Shown here: positions 34,322 through 42,524 of the stretch, in pieces
How the letters are laid out: each line of letters starts with the position of its first letter
Numbering within the stretch: position 1 is the stretch's first letter
Assembly: GCA_016866775.1 (NCBI GenBank)
Contig: VGLJ01000037.1
Location: forward strand, 1 to 47,540
DNA: 47,540 nucleotides
Origin: Candidatus Rokuibacteriota bacterium
Lineage (GTDB): Bacteria; Methylomirabilota; Methylomirabilia; Rokubacteriales; CSP1-6
Direction: 5' to 3'
Translations under genes and position numbers: made by a program
The notes under the pieces: model-generated
Told to the model about the DNA's origin: nothing
Databases searched by the model: none
Seen by the model: the letters and a program-made list of their open reading frames with translations, nothing else

Positions 34322-34786
34322 ATGACTACCCTCACCGTCGAACAGCCGAAGGACCTCAAGCAGCACATCGGCAAGGAGCTGGGCCCCTCGGAGTGGCTCA
34401 CCGTGGATCAGGCGATGATCGACCGCTTCGCGGACGCGACGGGCGATCATCAATGGATCCACGTGGACGTCGAGCGCGCGAAGCGTGAGATGCCGGGCGG
34501 CAAGACGATCGCCCACGGCTATCTCACGCTCTCCCTCGTACCGCGGATGGCGGCGAGCCTCGTCACGGTCACGAAGCGGAGCCGGGGCATCAACTACGGC
34601 TCGAACAAGGTCCGGTTCACGAGCCCGGTGCCCGCGGGGGCCCGGATTCGGCTCAAGCAACGGATCACCGCGGTCGATGAGATTCCGGGCAACGGGGTTC
34701 GGGTGACTACGGAAGTGTCCGTGGAGGTGGAGGGGCAGGAGAAGCCGGCCTTGATCGCCGAGATCATGGGCCTCCGGTATGCCTAG
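34322..34786 (+). CDS. MaoC-family (R)-specific enoyl-CoA hydratase
   Basis: A 154-residue single hot-dog domain. The hydratase-2 motif is present at residues 37-50 as FADATGDHQWIHVD, giving the catalytic Asp and His, followed by GGKTIAHGYLTLSLVPRMAA and the C-terminal strands RFTSPVPAGARIRLKQRI. The family hydrates trans-2-enoyl-CoA to (R)-3-hydroxyacyl-CoA, as in beta-oxidation or polyhydroxyalkanoate supply. The ATG lies close behind a run of G that may act as ribosome site. It is divergent from the TauD gene and precedes two envelope-protein genes that have their own ribosome sites. Confidence 0.93.
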   Translation: MTTLTVEQPKDLKQHIGKELGPSEWLTVDQAMIDRFADATGDHQWIHVDVERAKREMPGGKTIAHGYLTLSLVPRMAASLVTVTKRSRGINYGSNKVRFTSPVPAGARIRLKQRITAVDEIPGNGVRVTTEVSVEVEGQEKPALIAEIMGLRYA

Positions 34787-34853
34787 TTGTAAATTAAACA
34801 GGTGGTCGGGCCGTCCAACCCCTAAGTCACTCATCAGGAGAGGGACGGAAACG

Positions 34854-35261
34854 ATGAAGAAGATCGCCGTGGTCGGCCTCATCGTGGTCGCCGCCAGCCT
34901 GGTCCTGGTCCCCGACAGCGAGGCGAATGGCCGCCGTCACCACCACCGCCATCGCCACGCGTTCCACTCGCGGGTGGTCATCGGCTTCGGGCCGGCGTTC
35001 TACCCGTATCCGTATTACTACCCGGCGCCGTATTACTACCCGGCGCCGTACGTCGTGTACTCGCCGCCCCCGACGGTGATCTACTCGCCGCCGCCCGTGG
35101 TCGTGCAGGAGCCCCCGGTGTACGTGCAGCAGCCGACGCCGCCGCCCGCGGCGAGCCAGAACGTCGACGCGTACTGGTACTTCTGTCAGAGCGCCAACGC
35201 GTACTACCCGAGCGTCTCGAGCTGTCCCGAGGCGTGGGTGAAGGTGCCGCCCCGGCCATGA
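34854..35261 (+). CDS. Small exported Pro/Tyr/His-rich protein
   Basis: A 135-residue protein with a Sec signal (MKKIAVVGLIVVAASLVLVP) behind a CAGGAGAGG ribosome site. The mature part starts with a His/Arg tract (GRRHHHRHRHAFHSR), then Pro/Tyr repeats (YPYPYYYPAPYYYPAPYVVY, SPPPTVIYSPPPVVVQEPP) and ends with a conserved-looking tail WYFCQSANAYYPSVSSCPEA. The two cysteines in the tail could form a disulphide. Proteins like this occur widely in Gram-negative bacteria as periplasmic or surface proteins, with no known role; the His tract could bind metal. The ATGA overlap with the lipoprotein gene shows they are coupled. Confidence 0.8.
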   Translation: MKKIAVVGLIVVAASLVLVPDSEANGRRHHHRHRHAFHSRVVIGFGPAFYPYPYYYPAPYYYPAPYVVYSPPPTVIYSPPPVVVQEPPVYVQQPTPPPAASQNVDAYWYFCQSANAYYPSVSSCPEAWVKVPPRP

Positions 35262-35821
35262 AAACCAAAGTCCTCGCACTCTCGCTCGTCGTGGTGCTCC
35301 TGTTCACCGCGTGCGCGACGGTCCCGACCGGACCGAGCGTGATGGTCCTCCCGGGTCAGGGCAAGCCGTTCGATCAGTTCCAGAGCGACGACTACACCTG
35401 CCGCAGCTTCGCGTCCCAGCAGACGGGCGCGACGCCGTCCGACGTGTCGACGCGGAACACGGTCGGCGGCGCGGCCATCGGCACGCTGCTCGGCGCCGCC
35501 GCGGGTGCGGCGATCGGTGCCGCGGCCGGTCGTCCGGCGACGGGCGCGGCGGTCGGCGCCGGCGTCGGTGCGCTCGGTGGTACCGCAGTCGGCGCGAGCT
35601 CCGCCCAGGCGGCCGCCACGTCGCTGCAGAGCCGGTACGACGCCGCGTACATGCAGTGCATGTACGCAAAGGGCCACCAGATTCCCGTCCGGCGCGGATC
35701 GCATCCGTCGTACACGTCGCAGTCCGCGGTGGCGCCGCCGCCGCCGCCTCCGCCGCCGGCCGCGCTGCCCCCGAACATTCCGCCGCCGCCGGCGGGGATG
35801 CCTCCGCCGCCGCCGCGCTGA
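35258..35821 (+). CDS. Glycine-zipper lipoprotein
   Basis: A 187-residue lipoprotein: signal VLALSLVVVLLFTACATVPT with lipobox F-T-A-C, so Cys18 is the lipid-anchored residue. The centre has alternating Gly/Ala zippers (GGAAIGTLLGAAAGAAIGAA and VGAGVGALGGTAVGASS), which are common in outer-membrane lipoproteins that insert or oligomerise in membranes. A short conserved box YDAAYMQCMYAKGHQIPV follows, and the end is proline-rich. The start overlaps the upstream gene's stop (ATGA), so the two envelope proteins probably work together. A type-1 3' repeat begins 3 bp after the stop. Confidence 0.85.
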   Translation: MKTKVLALSLVVVLLFTACATVPTGPSVMVLPGQGKPFDQFQSDDYTCRSFASQQTGATPSDVSTRNTVGGAAIGTLLGAAAGAAIGAAAGRPATGAAVGAGVGALGGTAVGASSAQAAATSLQSRYDAAYMQCMYAKGHQIPVRRGSHPSYTSQSAVAPPPPPPPPAALPPNIPPPPAGMPPPPPR

Positions 35822-35823
35822 CC

Positions 35824-35928
35824 CGGAGGGGGGCTTTGCCCCCCTTCCGGCGGTCGTCGCACGCCTGACGGCGCGCTCCTCCCTGCCTCCCCCCAGGATT
35901 CGATCGCGCGGGCGAAGCCCGCGCGCGG
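35824..35928 (+). repeat. Type-1 modular 3' hairpin repeat
   Basis: Directly after the lipoprotein gene: GGGGGGC/GCCCCCC hairpin with a TTT loop, the TTCCGGCGGTCGTCGCACG linker, GCACGCCTGACGGCGCGC, CCTGCCTCCCCCCAGGATT, and a final GCGCGGGC/GCCCGCGC hairpin with GAA loop. The order and linkers match the copies at 28325, 29160 (reverse) and 41949. Confidence 0.75.
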
Positions 35929-36030
35929 ATCTCCTGTTCGAGCGCGCGCGTCCTATGTCCTGTGATTGAGGGAGACAGCGGCGGCGACTACACTGCCGAA
36001 GAGATGCCGTCCGCGAAGAAGCCCTATTAG

Positions 36031-36732
36031 ATGAGCGAGACCTTCAGGACCATCCTGTGTATTGCGGCGCATCCCGACGATATCGAGTTCACCGTGGCCG
36101 GGAGCGTCGCCCGGTGGACGAAAGAGGGGCGGAGGGTCGTCTTTTGTCTCGTGACCACCGGTGGGGCCGGGACCAATGAGTACCCGCCCGACGGCACCGG
36201 GCTCGTTCCCCGGCGAGAGCAGGAGCTGCACGAGGCGGCGCGGATCCTCGGCGTCAACGACGTCGCGCTGCTCGGGTATCAGGACGGCGTCGTCGAGCCG
36301 ACACTCGGGCTGCGCCGCGACCTCACGCGCGTCATCCGGCGCGAGCGCCCCGACGTGGTCGTCTGCTCCGATCCGCCGGTGCGCTACTACGGCAACGAAT
36401 ACCTCAACCATCCGGATCATCGCGCGGTCGCAAGCGCAGCCCTCGACGCGGTCTTCCCGTCGTCCGAGACCCGCGGAATCTCCACCGAGCTGCTGACCGA
36501 GGGGCTCGAGCCCCACAAGGTGAAGGAAGTCCTCATCAACGGCGCGGTGCCGCCCGACGCGTGGGTCGACATCACCGACACGTTCGAGGCGAAGTGTGCC
36601 GCGCTCAGGGCGCACGTCTCCCAGGTGGGTAAGGGCGAGTGGGTCGAGCCTCTTCTGCGAGAATGGGCGACGCGCGACGGCAAGGCGGTCGGCGTCACCT
36701 TCGCCGAAAGCTATCGCCGGATGGTTCTCTAA
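36031..36732 (+). CDS. PIG-L (LmbE)-family deacetylase
   Basis: A 233-residue zinc-dependent N-acetyl-sugar deacetylase. The metal and catalytic site is ILCIAAHPDDIEFTVAG near residue 10 (A-H-P-D-D), with the second motif LNHPDHRAVASAAL (H-P-D-H) near residue 127. Family members include the deacetylases of mycothiol, bacillithiol and GPI-anchor synthesis. The OsmC-like selenoprotein gene follows 10 bp later with a strong ribosome site overlapping this stop, so the two form a pair. A thiol-redox theme is possible but is an inference. A nine-codon ORF (36004-36030) lies just upstream and ends where this one starts. Confidence 0.9.
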   Translation: MSETFRTILCIAAHPDDIEFTVAGSVARWTKEGRRVVFCLVTTGGAGTNEYPPDGTGLVPRREQELHEAARILGVNDVALLGYQDGVVEPTLGLRRDLTRVIRRERPDVVVCSDPPVRYYGNEYLNHPDHRAVASAALDAVFPSSETRGISTELLTEGLEPHKVKEVLINGAVPPDAWVDITDTFEAKCAALRAHVSQVGKGEWVEPLLREWATRDGKAVGVTFAESYRRMVL

Positions 36733-36742
36733 GGAGGACGCC

Positions 36743-37165
36743 ATGAGCGACGACAAGGTCGAAACCGTCCGGTCGTCCAGCAGCGGCACGATCGGACGCG
36801 CCAACAACAGCGCGCGCAACGCGCGCGTGTCGTTCGATTCCTCGTCACGCCCGCAAGCCGACGCGCTGACGAACAGCGAGGCCTTCCTCGCGGCCGTGTC
36901 GTCGTGCGGCGTCACGCTGATCGAGATGCATGCCCAGGAGACGGGCGTGAAGCTCGCGGGCATGGCGGTGACGATCGAAGGCACCCGGACCGCCGCGCAG
37001 CCGAATCGCTTCGCGCGCGTCCGGATGTCGTTCGAGCTGAACGGCATCGGCCAGCGCGAGGCGGAAGCGCTGGTGGAGACGTATCGCGGACGGTGACCGC
37101 TCTACCGCACGGTCGCGGACGCGACCGAAGTGACGGTGACCGTGAGCGCGAAGCCGGAAGCTTAA
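36743..37165 (+). CDS. OsmC-like selenoprotein with in-frame UGA (Sec)
   Basis: The 140-residue product needs TGA at 37094-37096 to be read as selenocysteine. Without it the frame stops at residue 117. With it, the reading continues UPLYRTVADATEVTVTVSAK and ends at TAA 37165. The body is OsmC/Ohr-like: ALTNSEAFLAAVSSCGVTLI with the first redox cysteine (Cys55), then FARVRMSFELNGIGQREAEA and a helix to the second redox site, normally a conserved Cys-Pro, here Sec118-Pro. OsmC-like proteins with Sec are an established prokaryotic selenoprotein family. It would reduce organic hydroperoxides in the cytoplasm. The ATG follows AAGGAGG. A strong hairpin at SECIS distance follows the UGA. Confidence 0.87.
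37097..37127 (+). promoter_or_regulatory. Candidate bacterial SECIS hairpin of the OsmC-like gene
   Basis: A perfect 7-bp stem CGGTCGC (37110-37116) / GCGACCG (37121-37127) closes a GGAC loop. The loop begins 20 nt after the UGA and starts with G. Spacing and loop match the candidate SECIS of the SelW-like gene (21 nt, GGC). Confidence 0.68.
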
Positions 37166-37194
37166 TTGACTTAACCGTTAAGCCGGTCGATTAT
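37166..37194 (+). promoter_or_regulatory. Promoter with overlapping palindromic operator upstream of marR-like gene
   Basis: The -35 box TTGACT (37166-37171) and -10 box GATTAT (37189-37194) are 17 bp apart. Between and across them lies a perfect inverted repeat CTTAAC-C-GTTAAG (37170-37182), the size and position expected of a MarR-family operator. The ATG is 7 bp past the -10, so the transcript is probably leaderless. Confidence 0.55.
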
Positions 37195-37201
37195 TGGGTC
37201 C

Positions 37202-37699
37202 ATGTTGACCGCGCGCCGCCGGACCGCGCGTCCCCGACGGGCTTCCGGCCTGTCGGCGGACGCGCAGCGGCTCCTCGACCTGCTGAACGCCCTCGGGAGC
37301 ACCACGTTCCGCCAGATGGTCTGGCAGCGGCTCTCGGAGCTCGACCTCACGTTCGCCCAGTCGCAGGTCCTCTTCCACGTCAACGATCACCCGGGCTGCC
37401 CCATGGGCGACGTCGCGAAGGCGTTCGGCGTCACGCTGCCCGCGGTCACGCACATCGTCGATCGGCTCGAGCAGAAAGGGCTGATGGCGCGCGGAGCGGT
37501 CCCCGGCGATCGCCGCGTGACCGCGCTCGAGCTGACCGCGAACGGTCGCGCGCTCGCGCAGGAGCTGCACGCCACGCGGACGCGGGCGATGGAAGCCATC
37601 CTCACGCGGGTCTCACCGGCGGAGCGGCGCCGGATCGTCGACGGCGTCGAGTCCCTCGTCGACGCCGCCCTGCGCGCCTCCGAGGAGTCCCGTCCATGA
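37202..37699 (+). CDS. MarR-family transcriptional regulator
   Basis: A 165-residue winged-helix regulator. The DNA-binding region reads [40 protein letters not shown] and [15 protein letters not shown], which is the typical MarR helix-turn-helix and wing with the conserved D-R-R. The N-terminal helices ([20 protein letters not shown]) would form the dimer interface. The stop overlaps the start of the efflux adaptor gene, and an inverted repeat sits in its own promoter, so the likely role is repression of itself and the RND pump, released by a small effector. The effector is unknown. Confidence 0.92.
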   Translation: MLTARRRTARPRRASGLSADAQRLLDLLNALGSTTFRQMVWQRLSELDLTFAQSQVLFHVNDHPGCPMGDVAKAFGVTLPAVTHIVDRLEQKGLMARGAVPGDRRVTALELTANGRALAQELHATRTRAMEAILTRVSPAERRRIVDGVESLVDAALRASEESRP

Positions 37700-38886
37700 T
37701 CCGCTGGCAACAAGGCGTGGCGCTGATCGCGCTCGCGGTGTCGGCGAGCGCCTGCTCCGACAGCGCCACCGCGCAGAAGAAGTCGCCGGCGCCGCCCGCC
37801 GTTCCCGTGATGGTCGCCGACGTCGTGCAGCGCACCGTCCCGCTCCAGGTGAACGCCGTTGGCACCGTGCAGGCGTCGACGACGGTGTCCGTGAAGTCGC
37901 AGGTCGCCGGCGAGGTCCGCGAGGCGCACTTCACCGAGGGCCGCGACGTCAAGCGTGGCGAGCTGCTCTTCACGATCGACCCGCGCCCGTTCGAGACCGC
38001 GCTCCGCCAGGCGGAAGCCGCGCTCGGGCAGCGGCAGGCCGAAGTGTCGCAGGCGCGCGCCAATCTCGCGCGCGACGTCGCGAACCAGGAGTGGATGCAG
38101 GCGCAGGAGCGGCGCTATCGCGAGCTGCTCGACAAGGAGCTGATCGCGCGCGAGCAGTACGAGCAGATCCGCACCAACGCCACGGCGATGGAGGCGAGCG
38201 TGCGGGCGCTGCGCGCCGCCGAGGAGAACGCGCGCGCCGCCGCCACCGCCGCGCAGGCGGCCGTCGACAACGCGAAGCTGCAGCTCTCGTACACGCGTAT
38301 CGTGGCACCGATCGACGGACGGACCGGCAACCTCCTCGTCCAGCGCGGCAACGTCGTGAAGGCGAACGACGAGAACCCGATGGTCGTGATCGCGCAGGTC
38401 AGCCCGATCTTCGTCTCGTTCGCGCTGGCCGAGCAGTTCCTGGCGGACGTGAAGCGCTACCAGGCCGCGGGCTCGCTGAAGGTCGAGGCGCGCGTGCCGA
38501 ACCAGCCGCCGTCCGCAGGCACGCTGACCTTCATCAACAACACCGTCGACACCACCACGGGCACGATCCAGCTCAAGGCCGAGTTCGCCAACGCGGCGAA
38601 CGCGCTCTGGCCGGGTCAGTTCACCGAGGTGACGCTGACGCTCGCCACCGAGACCGCCATCGTCGTGCCGTCACAGGCGATCCAGCCCGGGCAGAAGGGG
38701 CCGTACGTCTTCGTGGTCACCGGGGACTCGAAGGTCGAAGCGCGACCGGTCCAGCCGGGCCGCCGCCTCGAGCGGGAGACCATCGTGAGCACCGGCCTGA
38801 AGCCCGGCGAGCGCGTCGTCACCGACGGCCATCTGCGGCTGGTGCCCGGCGCCAAGGTCGACGTCAAGACAGCCAAGACGTCGTGA
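37696..38886 (+). CDS. RND efflux periplasmic adaptor (membrane fusion) protein
   Basis: A 396-residue adaptor with a lipobox ([12 protein letters not shown]) at residues 10-21, so it is anchored to the membrane from the periplasmic side. The domains run: first beta-barrel and lipoyl half ([40 protein letters not shown]), a long alpha hairpin (about residues 105-195), the second lipoyl half ([20 protein letters not shown]) and the barrel plus membrane-proximal domain ([20 protein letters not shown]). It would join the inner-membrane pump to an outer-membrane channel, which is not encoded here. Its stop overlaps the GTG of the RND pump, and the marR-like gene overlaps its start. Confidence 0.94.
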   Translation: MIRWQQGVALIALAVSASACSDSATAQKKSPAPPAVPVMVADVVQRTVPLQVNAVGTVQASTTVSVKSQVAGEVREAHFTEGRDVKRGELLFTIDPRPFETALRQAEAALGQRQAEVSQARANLARDVANQEWMQAQERRYRELLDKELIAREQYEQIRTNATAMEASVRALRAAEENARAAATAAQAAVDNAKLQLSYTRIVAPIDGRTGNLLVQRGNVVKANDENPMVVIAQVSPIFVSFALAEQFLADVKRYQAAGSLKVEARVPNQPPSAGTLTFINNTVDTTTGTIQLKAEFANAANALWPGQFTEVTLTLATETAIVVPSQAIQPGQKGPYVFVVTGDSKVEARPVQPGRRLERETIVSTGLKPGERVVTDGHLRLVPGAKVDVKTAKTS

Positions 38887-41800
38887 AGCCCGAGCTGTTC
38901 ATCCGTCGTCCCGTCCTGACGACGCTGCTCATGGCGGCGGTCGTCATCTTCGGTCTCATGGCCTACGGCCGGCTGCCGGTGAACGACCTGCCGAACGTCG
39001 ACTATCCGACCATCCAGGTCATCGCCAACGTCCCCGGCGCGAGCCCCGAGACGATGGCGTCAGCCGTCGCCACGCCGCTCGAGCGCCAGTTCAGCACCAT
39101 CGCCGGCATCGACACGATGACCTCGACGAGCGCGCTCGGCGTGACGCAGATCATGATCACGTTCGCGTTCGCCCGGAACATCGACGCGGCCGGTCAGGAC
39201 GTGCAGGCGGCGATCGCGAAGACCGCGCCGCTGCTGCCGCCCGGGATGCCGACGCCGCCCATCTACCAGAAGGTGAATCCGGCCGATCAGCCGATCCTCT
39301 TCATGGCGCTGTCGTCACCGACGCTGCCGCTCTACACGGTCGACGAGTACGCGCAGACGTTCCTCGCGCAGCGCATCTCGACCGTCAGCGGCGTGGCGCA
39401 GGTGACGGTGTTCGGCTCGCAGAAGTACGCGGTGCGCGTCCAGGTGGATCCGCGCGCGCTGGTGACGCGCGGCATCGGCATCGACGAGGTCGAGCAGGCG
39501 ATCACCCGCGCGAACGTCAACAAGCCGACGGGCACGCTGTCCGGTCCCCACCAGGCCGTGAACGTCCAGGCGACCGGCCAGCTGATGGACGCCGACGCCT
39601 ACCGGCCGCTCGTGGTCGCGTACCGCAACGGCTCGCCGGTCCGGCTCGCCGAGCTCGGCCGCGTGGTCGACGGCGTTCAGAACGACAAGGTCGCGGGCTG
39701 GTTCAACGACGAGCGGGCGGTCGTCCTCGCCGTGCAGCGGCAGCCCGGCACGAACACCATCCAGATCGTCGACTCGATCAAGGAATTGCTCCCGAGCCTG
39801 CGGCAGCAGCTCCCCGCCGCCGTCAACCTGAACGTGGTGTTCGACCGCTCCGTGGCGATTCGCGAGTCGGTGCACGACGTGCAGGTGACACTCGGCCTGA
39901 CCATCGCGCTCGTCGTGATGGTGATCTTCCTGTTCCTCCGGAACGTCTCCGCCACGATCATCCCGAGCCTCGCGGTGCCGCTCTCCATCGTCGGCACCTT
40001 CGGCCTGATGTTCACCTTCGGCTATTCCGTCAACATCATCACGCTGATGGCGTTGACACTCTGCGTGGGCTTCGTGGTCGACGACGCCGTCGTCGTGCTG
40101 GAGAACATCGTCCGGCACATGGAGAACGGCGAGGACCGCATGACCGCCGCGCTGAGGGGCGCGCGCGAGATCGGGTTCACGATCCTGTCGATGACGCTCT
40201 CCCTCGCCGCCGTCTTCATTCCCGTCCTGTTCATGGGCGGGCTCGTCGGGCGGCTGCTGAGGGAGTTCGCCGTCACCATCATGGTGGCGGTGCTGGTCTC
40301 CGGCGTCGTGTCGCTGACGCTGACGCCGATGCTCTGCAGCCGGTTCCTGCGGCCGCCCCACGGCGGGCACAACCGGCTCTACCAGTGGTCCGAGCGCGTC
40401 TTCGACGGCATGCTGCGCGTGTACGACCGGACGCTGCAGTGGTCGCTCCGCCACCACCGGTTCACGATCGCGATCCTCGTGTTGACGTTCATCGGCACGG
40501 TCCTGTGCTTCCGGGTGATCAGGACGGGCTTCATCCCGACCGAGGACAACGGGACGATGTTCGCGTTCACCGAGGCCTCGCAGGACATCTCGTTCGAGGC
40601 CATGGCCGAGCGGCAGCAGGTCGCCGCCAGGATCGTGCGCGAGCATCCGCACGTGCAGCAGCTCGTGTCGTTCATCGGCGCCTCGGGCTCGAGCACGGTG
40701 CTCAACAACGGGCGCATGTTCGCGCTGCTCAAGCCGCGCGCCGAGCGTCCGCACGCGGAGCAGATCATCCAGGATCTGCGCCCGAAGCTCGGGACGGTGA
40801 CGGGGATGCGCGTCTATCCGCAGATCCTCCCGACGATCCGCATCGGCCAGCTCACGAAGGCCGTGTACCAGTACACGCTGCAGAGCCCGGACACCCACGA
40901 GCTCTATCACTGGGCGCCGCTCCTCTTCGAGAGGCTGCGCGGATTGCCCGGCCTGCAGGACGTGAACAGCGACCTTCAGCTCTCGAGCCCGCAGATCACC
41001 GTCGACATCGACCGTGACAAGGCCTCCGCGCACGGGGTCTCCGTCGATCAGATCGAGAGCGCCCTCGGCGCCGCCTACGGCTCGAAGCAGGTCTCGACGA
41101 TCTTCACGCCGGCCAACCAGTACTGGGTCATCCTCGAGGTCGATCCGCGGTTCCAGCGCGACCCGAGCGCGCTCGAGCAGCTGTACATCCGCTCGAGCCG
41201 CGGCGTGCTCGTGCCGCTCAACTCGGTGGCGCGCCTCACGCCGGGGCTCGGACCGCTGACCGTGAACCACCTCGGCCAGCTCCCCGCGGTGACGCTCTCG
41301 TTCAACACGCGTCCGGGCGTGTCCCTCTCGGAGGCGGTCGCGCAGGTCGAGGGCGTGCAGCGTGAGCTCCGCGTGCCCGCGACGGTGTCGACGACGTTCC
41401 AGGGCACGGCCCAGGCCTTCCAGGACTCGCTGCGCGGGCAGGGGATCCTGCTGCTCGTGACGATCCTGGTGATCTACCTGATCCTCGGCGTGCTCTACGA
41501 GAGCTTCATCCACCCGCTCACGATTCTCTCGGGTCTGCCGTCGGCGGGGCTCGGCGCGCTGGCGACGCTGCTCCTCTTCAAGCTCGAGCTGAACGTCTAC
41601 GGCTTCGTCGGCCTGATCATGCTCGTGGGCATCGTGAAGAAGAACGCGATCATGATGATCGACTTCGCGATCGACGCCGAGCGCGCGGGCGCGACGCCGC
41701 GCGACGCGATCTACCAGGGCTGCCTGCTGCGGTTCCGGCCGATCATGATGACGACGATGGCGGCGCTGTTCGGCACGCTCCCGATCGCGCTCGGCATCGG

Positions 41801-41993
41801 CGCGGGCGCGGACGCGCGCCGCACGCTCGGGCTCGCGGTCGTCGGCGGCCTGGTGGTCTCGCAGCTCCTGACGCTCTACATCACGCCGGTGCTCTACCTC
41901 TACATGGAGGGCGCCCAGAAGTGGATGGCGAGCCGGCGGATCTATCCCCGGAGGGGGGCTCTGTCCCCCTTCCGGCGCTCCTCACCGGCCTGA
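38883..41993 (+). CDS. RND-family multidrug efflux permease (AcrB/MdtB-like)
   Basis: A 1036-residue inner-membrane pump beginning at GTG with [20 protein letters not shown]. The two repeat halves each have six membrane helices and a large periplasmic loop. The proton-relay pair is in the fourth helix ([18 protein letters not shown], with D-D) and a lysine is present in the tenth ([20 protein letters not shown]). Porter motifs include [13 protein letters not shown]-like [13 protein letters not shown] and [13 protein letters not shown]. The normal C-terminus would be near [10 protein letters not shown]. Here the frame runs on through a type-1 repeat, adding about 20 residues (ending FRRSSPA). 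It exports drugs or other toxic compounds by proton antiport. Confidence 0.95.
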   Translation: MKPELFIRRPVLTTLLMAAVVIFGLMAYGRLPVNDLPNVDYPTIQVIANVPGASPETMASAVATPLERQFSTIAGIDTMTSTSALGVTQIMITFAFARNIDAAGQDVQAAIAKTAPLLPPGMPTPPIYQKVNPADQPILFMALSSPTLPLYTVDEYAQTFLAQRISTVSGVAQVTVFGSQKYAVRVQVDPRALVTRGIGIDEVEQAITRANVNKPTGTLSGPHQAVNVQATGQLMDADAYRPLVVAYRNGSPVRLAELGRVVDGVQNDKVAGWFNDERAVVLAVQRQPGTNTIQIVDSIKELLPSLRQQLPAAVNLNVVFDRSVAIRESVHDVQVTLGLTIALVVMVIFLFLRNVSATIIPSLAVPLSIVGTFGLMFTFGYSVNIITLMALTLCVGFVVDDAVVVLENIVRHMENGEDRMTAALRGAREIGFTILSMTLSLAAVFIPVLFMGGLVGRLLREFAVTIMVAVLVSGVVSLTLTPMLCSRFLRPPHGGHNRLYQWSERVFDGMLRVYDRTLQWSLRHHRFTIAILVLTFIGTVLCFRVIRTGFIPTEDNGTMFAFTEASQDISFEAMAERQQVAARIVREHPHVQQLVSFIGASGSSTVLNNGRMFALLKPRAERPHAEQIIQDLRPKLGTVTGMRVYPQILPTIRIGQLTKAVYQYTLQSPDTHELYHWAPLLFERLRGLPGLQDVNSDLQLSSPQITVDIDRDKASAHGVSVDQIESALGAAYGSKQVSTIFTPANQYWVILEVDPRFQRDPSALEQLYIRSSRGVLVPLNSVARLTPGLGPLTVNHLGQLPAVTLSFNTRPGVSLSEAVAQVEGVQRELRVPATVSTTFQGTAQAFQDSLRGQGILLLVTILVIYLILGVLYESFIHPLTILSGLPSAGLGALATLLLFKLELNVYGFVGLIMLVGIVKKNAIMMIDFAIDAERAGATPRDAIYQGCLLRFRPIMMTTMAALFGTLPIALGIGAGADARRTLGLAVVGGLVVSQLLTLYITPVLYLYMEGAQKWMASRRIYPRRGALSPFRRSSPA

Positions 41994-42052
41994 CGGCCGG
42001 TTCGTCGCTGCCTCCCCCCTGGGAGGATTGCGCGGGCAAAGCCCGCGCGCGA
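41949..42052 (+). repeat. Type-1 modular 3' hairpin repeat overlapping the RND gene end
   Basis: The G-rich hairpin GGGGGGCTCTGTCCCCC starts inside the RND frame, and the stop codon lies within the second module (CCGGCCTGACGGCCGG). The last module, GCGCGGGC/GCCCGCGC with an AAA loop, ends 8 bp before the stop of the convergent DUF2214 gene. It shares linkers with the other copies. Confidence 0.72.
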
Positions 42053-42059
42053 AATGTCG

Positions 42060-42506
42060 CTAGAATCCGCGCGCCATGAAGCTCGCCACGAAGACGATGA
42101 TGATCGCGATGGCCATCTCGACGTGGTTGATCACGTAGAGCGTGCGGGCGGTTGACGTGTCCGGCCGCCGGCCGCGGCCGAGGGCCCCACGCCACCGCAT
42201 GAACGTCAGCATCGGACGGAGCTCCAGCAAGACGACGATGACGAACAGGCTCATCTTCGTCCAGAAGAGCGCCGAACCCAGGTAGAACGCGCTACCCTTC
42301 TCCAGGCCGGCGAACGCGCGGAGCAGCCCGGTGAGGAGCCACAGCGCCGCGGCGATCCCCCACGCGGTATCCGCCGCGAGCACACGGCGGATTCCCGCGT
42401 CGTCCAGCGGGCTCTTCAGCGCGCGGCCGCGGAGCACGACGGCCGGCAGACCGACGGCGAGCGCGAGGAGATGGAGGCTCGAGACGATGGCCGAAAGCGC
42501 GGGCAC
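42060..42506 (-). CDS. DUF2214-type four-helix membrane protein
   Basis: A 148-residue protein with about four membrane helices: SAIVSSLHLLALAVGLPAVV, TAWGIAAALWLLTGLLRAFA, ALFWTKMSLFVIVVLLELRP and VEMAIAIIIVFVASFMARGF. The conserved charged patch (PMLTFMRWRGALGRGR) sits between helices three and four. Family members are found in many proteobacteria, with no known function. The start is ATG; the stop sits right beside the type-1 repeat of the converging RND gene. It is divergent from the YfbR-like gene by 18 bp, so the two share a control region. Confidence 0.75.
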   Translation of the reverse strand: MPALSAIVSSLHLLALAVGLPAVVLRGRALKSPLDDAGIRRVLAADTAWGIAAALWLLTGLLRAFAGLEKGSAFYLGSALFWTKMSLFVIVVLLELRPMLTFMRWRGALGRGRRPDTSTARTLYVINHVEMAIAIIIVFVASFMARGF

Positions 42507-42524
42507 GGTAAGGGGATTCTACCG

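Noticed and set aside
36004-36030. Leader peptide (eight residues, ending KKPY) before the PIG-L gene
   Set aside because: No ribosome site, no regulatory codon run and no attenuator hairpin follow. It is more likely a chance ORF.
39315-41513. A 732-codon open frame antisense to the RND pump
   Set aside because: Its composition (Arg, His, Asp, Glu-rich, no domains) is that of a shadow of the pump gene.
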